From NCBI GenBank assembly GCA_015485595.1, contig WFTH01000071.1, forward strand, positions 1-9,109: 9,109 nt of DNA, written 5' to 3'. The notes beneath the pieces were generated by a model that was not told the DNA's origin, searched no databases, and worked only from the letters and a program-made list of their open reading frames with translations. The number at the start of each line of letters is the position of its first letter. The stretch's first letter is position 1. A program made the position numbers and the translations under genes. The stretch is from Candidatus Microgenomates bacterium (GTDB lineage: Bacteria; Patescibacteriota; Microgenomatia; UBA1400; PJMF01). Below are positions 5,019-9,109 of the stretch, piece after piece.

Positions 5019-5838
5019 AGGTAAAAAACTGCTGGTCAAAGTCCTTAACCACTTTAAGACTTAAGTCTAAAGTCTGACGACCGATGGGTGAGAGGGAGAG
5101 ATAAAAAGCCCGTTTGTTATCGGCCGGTTTAAGTTTTCGTATGAGGTTTTTTCTAACCAATGTCTTAACCATGTCAGAAATCACTACGGGATGAAGCTTA
5201 AGTGCGCTAGCCACATCTTCGTGAGTAAGTTGTTTATCTGTTTGGTTTAGATCGTTTATAGCTTTTAAGATAAACCACTGGGTGGGAGTTAGGCTAAAGG
5301 GTTTAAGCACCTGTTTTAACTCCCGAGTATAGCGGTTCGATCTTCGCCAGAGGTAAAAACCTTGAGGTAGGTTTAGTTTTGTCGGTTTTAGACTTCTTGA
5401 CTCGGTTGTTGTTTCGGTTGCAAGAGTCTGCTTGAGTTTAAGACTAAACCGCCTAAACCACCGACTGACGTTCATGCCCGGGAGAAGTCTCTGCCAAAAA
5501 CGGTAGGTGTAGTTAAAAAGATGAAGATTAAGTTTAGTAGTTTGATCGGCTTCTTTTAAGTTTATTTGTAGGAGAAAAAGACCGCGACCTTCTTTGGTTA
5601 CTTTAATAGAGATAGTGTGTGGTTTTTCCCAAGCTAAAAGGTTAAAGGTGTAGGTTTGACCATTAAAAACAACCTGACCTTTAGCTCCAGCTTTAATCTC
5701 TCCCTCTAGTGAAAGTTGAGTAACTTTTTGAGGTAGGTTGTCCAGCCAGAAGTCTAGTGAGTTAAATAGTGACCAGACTTGAGTTTGACCAAGACTGGCT
5801 CTGATAATGGCGGTTTCTCTGGCAAAGCTTTCTTTCAT
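5017..5838 (-). CDS. Fused SRPBCC (START/polyketide-cyclase-like) and MarR-family transcriptional regulator
   Basis: The protein is 273 residues from the preferred ATG at 5838. Residues about 8-140 look like an SRPBCC ligand-binding domain: an N-terminal strand and helix (IIRASLGQTQVWSLFNSLDFW), a series of beta strands, and a C-terminal amphipathic helix ending FSLKLKQTLA. Residues about 160-273 are a MarR-type winged helix: a dimerisation helix, SLTPTQWFILKAI (182-194), the helix-turn-helix LTHEDVASALKLHPVVISDMVKTL (204-227) and a wing with D240 to R243. MarR proteins usually bind palindromes as dimers and release on ligand binding. A separate fused sensor of this type is unusual. The ATG at 5853 lies only 4 nt after the -10 box and cannot be in the transcript, which favours 5838. 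Four operator-like palindromes surround its promoter, so autoregulation is likely; the divergent glycosyltransferase gene may also be a target. The ligand is unknown. Confidence 0.8.
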   Translation of the reverse strand: MKESFARETAIIRASLGQTQVWSLFNSLDFWLDNLPQKVTQLSLEGEIKAGAKGQVVFNGQTYTFNLLAWEKPHTISIKVTKEGRGLFLLQINLKEADQTTKLNLHLFNYTYRFWQRLLPGMNVSRWFRRFSLKLKQTLATETTTESRSLKPTKLNLPQGFYLWRRSNRYTRELKQVLKPFSLTPTQWFILKAINDLNQTDKQLTHEDVASALKLHPVVISDMVKTLVRKNLIRKLKPADNKRAFYLSLSPIGRQTLDLSLKVVKDFDQQFFT

Positions 5839-5846
5839 AAAAGTTA

Positions 5847-5858
5847 TAAGCATACTTA
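5847..5858. promoter_or_regulatory. Operator-like 12-mer 1 (TAAGCATACTTA)
   Basis: This differs at one base from the perfect palindrome TAAGTATACTTA at 5935-5946. It lies over the transcription start and the edge of the -10 of the MarR gene, a typical repressor position. Confidence 0.6.
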
Positions 5859-5887
5859 GTATATCTTAACCAGATGAGTTTTGTCAA
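5858..5887 (-). promoter_or_regulatory. SRPBCC-MarR promoter (TTGACA, 18 bp, TATACT)
   Basis: A perfect -35 TTGACA (5887-5882) and a 5-of-6 -10 TATACT (5863-5858) are 18 bp apart. The expected start near 5851 gives a leader of about 12 nt before the ATG at 5838. An operator-like 12-mer at 5847-5858 covers the start region and touches the -10 box. Confidence 0.8.
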
Positions 5888-5891
5888 ACAA

Positions 5892-5903
5892 CAAGTATGC
5901 TTA
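5892..5903. promoter_or_regulatory. Operator-like 12-mer 2 (CAAGTATGCTTA)
   Basis: It matches the palindrome at 5935-5946 in 10 of 12 bases and lies just upstream of the MarR -35 box. Its centre is 45 bp from operator 1 and 22 bp from operator 3. With operator 3 it forms an inverted repeat (AAGTATGCTTA and TAAGCATTCTT, one mismatch, 10-nt spacer). Confidence 0.55.
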
Positions 5904-5913
5904 GATTGTTTAG

Positions 5914-5925
5914 TAAGCATTCTTA
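5914..5925. promoter_or_regulatory. Operator-like 12-mer 3 (TAAGCATTCTTA)
   Basis: It matches the palindrome at 5935-5946 in 10 of 12 bases. Its centre is 21 bp from operator 4, two helical turns. Confidence 0.5.
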
Positions 5926-5960
5926 ACATAATAGTAAGTATACTTATTATTATGTTTAGA
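5921..5960. promoter_or_regulatory. 40-bp near-perfect palindrome containing operator 4 (TAAGTATACTTA, 5935-5946)
   Basis: The dyad centre is between 5940 and 5941. All positions from 5921-5940 pair with 5941-5960 except 5934/5947 and 5924/5957. The core TAAGTATACTTA is a perfect 12-bp palindrome and the likely best binding site of the neighbouring MarR regulator. The arms could also extrude as a cruciform or RNA hairpin, but no T-tract follows that would make it a terminator. Confidence 0.7.
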
Positions 5961-6052
5961 GTTATTGGTGAGGGTTCTTAGCCTGGAGCTTTGGGGTTGT
6001 GAGTCCTAGCTTGCCAACCAATCTTAAAAAAACCATCTTTGGATTTTTGCCA

Positions 6053-6061
6053 TGTTACAAT
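6053..6061 (+). promoter_or_regulatory. Extended -10 promoter of the WecG/TagA gene (TGTTACAAT)
   Basis: TG-T-TACAAT is an extended -10 with 5 of 6 core matches. Seven bases separate it from the ATG at 6069, so the transcript would begin at or next to the start codon. No convincing -35 is seen. It argues for the ATG at 6069 over the in-frame TTG at 6039, which lies upstream of it. The stretch 5961-6050 holds no gene that I can support, only a locally GC-richer segment with a short GGTTG/CAACC inverted repeat (about 5996-6020). Confidence 0.5.
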
Positions 6062-6068
6062 ATTCAAG

Positions 6069-6932
6069 ATGAAAGATACTAAAGAAATGGTAGAGATTTT
6101 TAACCTACCTCTTTGGGCAGGTGGACTTAACTTATTTATCGCCGAGCTTCGACATCACCTTTTATCAGCTAGCAAGCTAAAACTATTGGCCACTCCAAAT
6201 CCAGAACAAGTAGTGTTGGCAAGCCATCAGCCAGGCTTTTTTAAAGCTCTTTCTCGATTTGACTGGCTGATTCCGGATGGGGTGGGTTTGGTTAAGGCAA
6301 GCTGTTGGCTTAAGTCTAGAGGTAAACTTAAGCGGTGTCTTAAGGAACGAGTTACAGGGGTAGATGTGGTGAGTTGGTTGTTTGGGTTTACGGTTGAGAA
6401 CGACTTGAAGGTGCTGTTGGTTGGGGGCAGAAACTTAGAAAATTTAGAATTAAAATTCAAGAATACAAAGTTAAAAATTATCGAAAAAAAAGAGCTTGCT
6501 TCCTTGGCAAATAAGCAGAAGGAGGAGACTAAAGAAGCTAAAAATCATAGTAAAAATGTGATTTTTTGGATTGAGGGATATAAGGATAAACTTAAACCGA
6601 CAAAGACTGAAGAGCGGATGATTGCTCGTGTTATCACCGAACTTAAGCCTGATATTGTCTTGGTGGCACTGGGCGCACCAGAACAGGAGTTTTGGCTTAT
6701 TCGACATCGTGAGCTTTTGGATAAGGCAGGTGTTAAGTTGGGCATGGTGGTGGGTGGGGCGATCGACATGATAGGCGGACGACTAGAGCGTGCCCCTTTG
6801 GTTTGGCAGAGACTAGGGCTGGAGTGGCTCTGGCGTTTAGTTCAAGAACCTTGGCGTTGGCGTAGACAGCTTAGATTGGTGAGGTTTGTTTGGTTGGTGG
6901 TTGGGTACTCTAGAGTCAAATCGGCAAACTAA
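6069..6932 (+). CDS. WecG/TagA/CpsF-family glycosyltransferase
   Basis: The 287-residue product belongs to the GT26 family, which transfers ManNAc or related N-acetyl-aminosugars from UDP donors to lipid-linked intermediates on the inner face of the membrane, for wall polymers or surface glycans. Visible motifs are T42-P-N44, PDGVG with D70 (69-73), ERVTGVDVV (93-101), VLLVGG (115-120), DIVLVALGAPEQEFW (195-209) and VVGGAIDMIGGRLERAP (227-243), and the C-terminal GLEWLWRLVQEPWRWRRQ with basic and aromatic residues as in the membrane-targeting tail. Length is at the upper end of the family because of a lysine-rich insert at about 124-164 encoded partly by an AT-rich repeat. The start at 6069 is preferred because a -10 element lies just before it; TTG 6039 and ATG 6087 are alternatives. 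Exact sugar and acceptor cannot be read from the sequence. Confidence 0.9.
   Translation: MKDTKEMVEIFNLPLWAGGLNLFIAELRHHLLSASKLKLLATPNPEQVVLASHQPGFFKALSRFDWLIPDGVGLVKASCWLKSRGKLKRCLKERVTGVDVVSWLFGFTVENDLKVLLVGGRNLENLELKFKNTKLKIIEKKELASLANKQKEETKEAKNHSKNVIFWIEGYKDKLKPTKTEERMIARVITELKPDIVLVALGAPEQEFWLIRHRELLDKAGVKLGMVVGGAIDMIGGRLERAPLVWQRLGLEWLWRLVQEPWRWRRQLRLVRFVWLVVGYSRVKSAN
6438..6482. repeat. AT-rich repeat-like insert in the glycosyltransferase gene
   Basis: The sequence alternates AATTTAGAATTAAAATTC and similar units and encodes LENLELKFKNTKLKIIEKK, a lysine-rich stretch right after the VLLVGG motif. It resembles the AT-rich inserts in the murL-murD gene and is weakly degenerate. Confidence 0.4.
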
Positions 6933-6949
6933 CCCGCATCGGTAAGGTT

Positions 6950-6979
6950 AGAAAAATCGACCTAGAGAAAAAGACTAGG
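6950..6979 (-). terminator. Weak terminator candidate after the HTH gene
   Basis: On the minus strand CCTAG (6979-6975) pairs with CTAGG (6965-6961) across a 9-nt loop, and T5 follows shortly after TCGA. The stem is only 5 bp and includes the stop codon, so the call is tentative. No terminator is seen for the converging glycosyltransferase gene. Confidence 0.25.
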
Positions 6980-7247
6980 CAGTAGGTGAGTCTTCGGTTT
7001 GTTTTTGTTCATCAGGATTAATTCCAAGTAGCCAAAGTACCGACTCCTTTTTGTAACGCCTGTCGCCGCGAGAGTTGATTCTAATGGCCGGCAGCTTACC
7101 TCTTTTACCCCAACGCTTGATTGTTAAAGGTGAGACGCGTAGCAGATCTGCCACTTCGCGAACGGTAAGAAGATCGGGTAGATTATTAATATCTAGCTTG
7201 CTAGCTGCCGTGGCGGTGCCGGTTTTTTTCTTGGGGTCGTCTGACAT
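6975..7247 (-). CDS. Excisionase/MerR-type helix-turn-helix DNA-binding protein
   Basis: This 90-residue protein has a disordered charged N-terminus (1-25), a winged HTH of the excisionase (HTH_17) type at about 26-74 (LLTVREVADLLRVSPLTIKRW, then GKLPAIRINSRGDRRYKKESVLWLL), and an acidic C-terminal tail. RVSPLTIKRW is the recognition helix region and RGDRRY the wing. Such domains occur in phage excisionases, but the same fold is common in stand-alone regulators of Patescibacteria; no integrase or attachment site is nearby, so a chromosomal regulator is more likely. A Shine-Dalgarno site AAAGGA lies 5 nt before the ATG. It lies downstream of the rplL terminator with its own intergenic region, so it is probably a separate transcript. 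Target unknown. Confidence 0.85.
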   Translation of the reverse strand: MSDDPKKKTGTATAASKLDINNLPDLLTVREVADLLRVSPLTIKRWGKRGKLPAIRINSRGDRRYKKESVLWLLGINPDEQKQTEDSPTA

Positions 7248-7306
7248 AAGAGTCCTTTCTTACCTTAATAAAACAAACTTTATGTTTATAAAACTAAGCG
7301 TCTCTA

Positions 7307-7336
7307 ACATTAGCAGACTAGGCATAACTAGGTCAA
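7307..7336 (-). promoter_or_regulatory. Candidate promoter of the HTH gene (TTGACC, 18 bp, TAATGT)
   Basis: On the minus strand TTGACC (7336-7331) and a weak -10 TAATGT (7312-7307) are 18 bp apart, giving a leader of about 50 nt with the Shine-Dalgarno site. Only 3 of 6 bases match in the -10, so this is tentative. Confidence 0.3.
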
Positions 7337-7367
7337 CAGGCAAAATTAATTGAATTATCAGCATTTT

Positions 7368-7446
7368 ATTTTTCTCCACATTTTAAGACCTATAGTTGTT
7401 TTAGGTGTGGAAAAATATATCCTATAATAGTTTGAGAGGTGGAAAA
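7368..7446. promoter_or_regulatory. Inverted TGTGGA-AAAAAT elements with a plus-strand TATAAT, function unknown
   Basis: ATTTTTCTCCACA (7368-7380) is the inverse of TGTGGAAAAAT (7406-7416) apart from a two-base insertion. Between them ACCTA and TAGGT form an inner dyad. A direct copy GGTGGAAAA follows at 7438-7446, 32 bp from the second GTGG. TTTTCCACA (minus strand of 7406-7414) fits the relaxed DnaA-box pattern TTWTNCACA, and TTCTCCACA (7372-7380) misses it by one base. A perfect TATAAT lies on the plus strand at 7423-7428. No gene starts downstream on that strand. The remaining parts of 7248-7488 hold nothing else I can name. Confidence 0.4.
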
Positions 7447-7488
7447 GCAGCCTGTTAGTTTTTTTAAATAAAGGCAAGTAAAGTGAGG

Positions 7489-7521
7489 AAAAAAACCCCT
7501 TAAGCCAGACCTTAAGGGGTT
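7489..7521 (-). terminator. Strong intrinsic terminator of the rplJ-rplL operon
   Basis: A perfect 11-bp stem, AACCCCTTAAG (7494-7504) with CTTAAGGGGTT (7511-7521), 6-nt loop, is followed on the minus strand by seven T (7495-7489). It lies 23 bp after the rplL stop. Confidence 0.92.
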
Positions 7522-7544
7522 AGACATCGTTTAAGATGGTAACT

Positions 7545-7967
7545 TTATTTTAGTTCGACCACACAGCCAGCCTCTTCTAAGGCTTTTTTAGCTTTCTCGG
7601 CGTCTTCTTTGTTAGCGGCTTCAAGTACAGTCTTAGGTGCAGACTCCACGAAAGCCTTAGCCTCACCCAAACCTAGTTCTGGTTTAAGAGCGCGCACAGC
7701 CTTAATCGCGGCGATCTTGTTTGAGCCGGCGTCTTTTAAGATCACGTCAAACTCATCTTTTTCTTCGGCAGCAGCCGAAGCATCACCACCGGCAGTTGGC
7801 ATGGCGCCACCAACCATAACCGGAGCGGCAGCCGAGACACCAAACTCATCCTCAAGTGCCTTAACTAAGTCGGCTACCTCCATTAAGCTAAGTTCCTTGA
7901 CCGCGTCAACGATCTTTTGCAGCTTAGGCTCAAGAGTCTTTTTCTCATCAGTTTTTTCTTCTGACAT
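7545..7967 (-). CDS. rplL: Ribosomal protein bL12 (L7/L12)
   Basis: The 140-residue protein is the L7/L12 stalk protein, which binds L10 as dimers and recruits translation GTPases to the ribosome. The N-terminal dimerisation domain (about 12-45, [29 protein letters not shown]), an Ala/Gly/Met-rich hinge (46-68) and the C-terminal domain ([22 protein letters not shown] onward, [17 protein letters not shown]) are all clear. It is somewhat longer than the usual 120-130 residues because of a charged N-terminal extension. A strong Shine-Dalgarno site (AAGGAGG) precedes the ATG. It is the second gene of the rplJ-rplL operon, 83 bp after rplJ, with a strong terminator behind it. Confidence 0.98.
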   Translation of the reverse strand: MSEEKTDEKKTLEPKLQKIVDAVKELSLMEVADLVKALEDEFGVSAAAPVMVGGAMPTAGGDASAAAEEKDEFDVILKDAGSNKIAAIKAVRALKPELGLGEAKAFVESAPKTVLEAANKEDAEKAKKALEEAGCVVELK

Positions 7968-8050
7968 AGGTTTCCTCCTTTTATAACTTTTAATTACTAC
8001 TTTTTACTTTTGTAAAGATCGAAGAGTTCTTTCTATCTCCTATTTTTTAG

Positions 8051-8551
8051 TTACTTTTTTGCAATGTTATTAAGCACTGAGATTAGGTCTCTAGTACTAG
8101 CGGTAAAGACGTTTACCAGGCCTTGGCCCGGACCTTTAATGCGAGCAATTAAGGTGGCAACAAGCTCGGTCTTACTTGGCAACTTGCTTAGTGCCTCAAC
8201 CTCGGCTTGACTTAGAACCTTGTCGTTCATTAAGCCTTTTTTAATCTCGAGTTTCTCGGTCTCTTTATGAAACTCAAACAAGGCTTTGATCGGGGCTACC
8301 TCATCTTCGTAAGCAAAGGCGACCGCGTTCATGCCCTCAAGGGCATCCTTGATCTCTTCCTTACCGATAGCGATGCCGATAAGAGTGTTTTTGGTCACCA
8401 AGATCTCACCGCCGGCTTCTTTGACTTTATGTCTTAACTCAACTTGATCCTTAACCGAAGTGCCAGAGTAGTCAAAGATAACCACCGACTTAGCCTCGGC
8501 TAGCTTCTCTTTGAGTGTCTTAACGATGTCTAGATTTTTTTGACTTGGCAT
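8051..8551 (-). CDS. rplJ: Ribosomal protein uL10
   Basis: The 166-residue L10 is the base of the ribosomal stalk; its N-terminal domain binds 23S rRNA and its C-terminal helix binds L12 dimers. The opening NLDIVKTLKEKLAEAKSVVIFDYSG, VKDQVELRHKVKEAGGEILVTKNTL and the C-terminal helix VNVFTASTRDLISVLNNIA are typical, and length is normal. A Shine-Dalgarno site (AAAGGA) lies 3 nt before the ATG. It is the first gene of the operon with rplL, behind a long leader containing an L10-leader RNA that points to autoregulation by the L10-L12 complex. Confidence 0.98.
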   Translation of the reverse strand: MPSQKNLDIVKTLKEKLAEAKSVVIFDYSGTSVKDQVELRHKVKEAGGEILVTKNTLIGIAIGKEEIKDALEGMNAVAFAYEDEVAPIKALFEFHKETEKLEIKKGLMNDKVLSQAEVEALSKLPSKTELVATLIARIKGPGQGLVNVFTASTRDLISVLNNIAKK

Positions 8552-8570
8552 AGGTCCTTTTCTTTTTTTT

Positions 8571-8632
8571 AAGATAGAAGAAAAGAAGATGAAAGATTTT
8601 GATTTTAAGTTTAAGAAAACTTCTTCTATCTT
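8571..8632 (-). promoter_or_regulatory. 12-bp inverted repeat just upstream of the rplJ ribosome-binding site
   Basis: AAGATAGAAGAA (8571-8582) and TTCTTCTATCTT (8621-8632) are perfectly complementary with a 38-nt loop. The stem ends 10-15 nt before the Shine-Dalgarno site of rplJ and could influence translation initiation or mRNA processing. There is no T-tract after it on the minus strand. Confidence 0.45.
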
Positions 8633-8678
8633 TTAACTTTTTATCTAATAACGGTCGAAGACTCGAGGGGATACTTAA

Positions 8679-8715
8679 GAAAACAAAAAAACTTAGAGAC
8701 TTAAGTTTTTTTGTT
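8679..8715 (-). terminator. Possible attenuator hairpin in the rplJ leader
   Basis: A perfect 14-bp inverted repeat (8682-8695 with 8702-8715, 6-nt loop) carries seven T in its 3' arm on the minus strand. It lies between the L10-leader and rplJ, where a transcription attenuator would be expected, but the stem is mostly A-U and no separate long T-tract follows. Confidence 0.4.
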
Positions 8716-8719
8716 AAAA

Positions 8720-8778
8720 AGCGTGTTTCCTCGGTGTGACTTACTTGACCTAGTGTCAAAGCACACTGTCTTCGGACA
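8720..8778 (-). ncRNA. L10-leader regulatory RNA (ribosomal protein leader)
   Basis: The minus strand has CCGAAGACAG (8775-8766), a stem GUGUG/CACAC (8766-8762 with 8738-8734), an inner stem UUGAC/GUCAA, the unpaired UAAGU, and CCGAGG right after the stem. I recognise the order CCGAAGACAG - stem - AAGU - stem - CCGAGG as the conserved L10-leader pattern found before rplJ in many bacteria. It binds the L10(L12)4 complex and represses its own operon. The element starts just after the predicted transcription start and precedes rplJ by about 170 nt. Confidence 0.82.
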
Positions 8779-8785
8779 AAAATTG

Positions 8786-8813
8786 ATTATAACATTAATC
8801 TTTTAAGATGCAA
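8786..8813 (-). promoter_or_regulatory. rplJ-rplL promoter (TTGCAT, 16 bp, TG-T-TATAAT)
   Basis: A perfect -10 TATAAT (8791-8786) with an extended TGT in front and a 4-of-6 -35 TTGCAT (8813-8808) are spaced 16 bp. The predicted start near 8779 places the L10-leader at the very 5' end of a leader of about 228 nt. Confidence 0.82.
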
Positions 8814-8849
8814 CTTGATTCTTAAAAGGTTGGTTGTTCAGATAAAATC

Positions 8850-8877
8850 ACCTAAATAGGTAGATAAGGGTTATAAT
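8850..8877 (+). promoter_or_regulatory. -10 element of the membrane-protein gene with an upstream ACCTAAATAGGT dyad
   Basis: TATAAT (8872-8877) ends 10 nt before the ATG at 8887, so the transcript is probably leaderless. The -35 region has no good match but contains the 12-bp dyad ACCTAAATAGGT (8850-8861), a possible operator or activator site. Confidence 0.5.
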
Positions 8878-8886
8878 AATTAAAGC

Positions 8887-9109
8887 ATGCAAGACTTAGG
8901 TTGGTCAAGATCATTTTGGTTTTTTCTAATAAGTTTATTTTTTTACTTGATTCTTTTTTTCTTAAAACCGATAAATCTATTCACGGCTGATCTAGGCAGA
9001 CACATTATTAACGGTCGAGAGATTGTTAGCGTTTTAGGTCATCGCAGTTTGGTTTTTGACACTAACTATTTCAGCTATACCCAGTCAGACTTTCCTTTTC
9101 TTAATCACC
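8887..9109 (+). CDS. GT-C-like multi-pass membrane protein, N-terminal fragment
   Basis: The frame is open from the ATG at 8887 to the window edge (74 codons); an in-frame TAA at 8881 excludes an earlier start. After a short polar N-terminus a hydrophobic segment spans about residues 10-26 (FWFFLISLFFYLILFFL). It is followed by TADLGRHIINGREIV and then TNYFSYTQSDFPFLNH. This arrangement, an acidic residue and Arg-His after the first membrane helix and an aromatic-rich FSYT...PF.NH loop, is typical of GT-C-fold glycosyltransferase-like membrane proteins that use lipid-linked sugars outside the membrane. No Shine-Dalgarno site is seen. The fold is inferred from the N-terminus alone; substrate unknown. 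Confidence 0.65.
   Translation, partial: MQDLGWSRSFWFFLISLFFYLILFFLKPINLFTADLGRHIINGREIVSVLGHRSLVFDTNYFSYTQSDFPFLNH

Noticed and set aside
5839..5853. Upstream ATG (5853) as start of the SRPBCC-MarR gene
   Set aside because: It lies only 4 nt after the -10 box, so it should not be in the transcript; the five extra residues show no domain similarity.
6039..6068. TTG at 6039 as start of the WecG/TagA gene
   Set aside because: An extended -10 element lies between this TTG and the ATG at 6069, and the ten extra residues do not resemble the family N-terminus.
6975..7247. Prophage or integrative element signalled by the excisionase-like HTH protein
   Set aside because: No integrase, attachment repeats, tRNA or other phage genes are present, and this HTH type is common in chromosomal regulators.
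7439..7471. Ten-codon frame (GTG start) after the plus-strand TATAAT
   Set aside because: It is very short, and a weak purine-rich stretch is the only support; chance is more likely.
8520..8759. Minus-strand open frame of 79 codons running through the rplJ leader
   Set aside because: It is rich in Lys, Phe and Leu from A/T-rich DNA, overlaps the rplJ start in another frame, and covers the L10-leader structure, so it is a chance frame.
1..9109. CRISPR arrays, tRNA or rRNA genes
   Set aside because: No regularly spaced direct repeats, cloverleaf-like segments or rRNA motifs were seen on either strand.

Overview
The window looks like a chromosomal piece from a small-genome bacterium of the Candidate Phyla Radiation (Patescibacteria), most likely Microgenomates-like. 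This is inferred from a compact layout, TGA used as a stop, AT-rich intragenic repeats that encode variable protein loops, a MurL-type peptidoglycan epimerase, an excisionase-like HTH protein, and a GT-C-like membrane protein whose N-terminal motif is typical of this group. No marker gene in the window settles the lineage.

Layout. 1-1891 (minus) is a large gene running off the left edge: an MurL-like UDP-MurNAc-L-Ala-L-Glu epimerase fused to the start of a MurD-like ligase. It diverges from tatD (1920-2831, plus) across 28 bp that hold overlapping -10 elements. tatD converges with, and overlaps by 44 bp, a minus-strand phenylalanine operon: chorismate mutase (4834-4550), prephenate-dehydratase-like protein (4553-4017) and a class I aminotransferase (3978-2788). 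Upstream of this operon is what I read as a complete ribosome-mediated attenuator. It has a 21-residue leader peptide with three consecutive Phe codons (4956-4891), mutually exclusive hairpins and an intrinsic terminator directly before the chorismate mutase start codon. This is the strongest discovery candidate.

Next comes a fused SRPBCC-MarR regulator (5838-5017, minus) with a consensus promoter and four helically phased copies of a palindromic operator, one of them at the centre of a 40-bp palindrome. A WecG/TagA/CpsF glycosyltransferase (6069-6932, plus) follows on the other side. An excisionase-type HTH protein (7247-6975, minus) precedes the rplJ-rplL operon (8551-7545, minus), which has an L10-leader RNA, a possible attenuator hairpin, a strong promoter and a strong terminator. 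The right edge starts a plus-strand GT-C-like membrane protein (8887 onward).

How the genes fit together. The fusion protein, the WecG/TagA enzyme and the GT-C-like protein concern cell envelope synthesis. The phe operon supplies the last steps from chorismate to phenylalanine and appears to sense Phe-tRNA charging. The rplJL operon appears to be autoregulated by L10-L12. Several first genes lack a Shine-Dalgarno site and have a -10 element 7-15 nt before the start codon, so leaderless or near-leaderless transcripts are likely; the r-protein genes, the HTH gene and the aminotransferase gene have clear Shine-Dalgarno sites.
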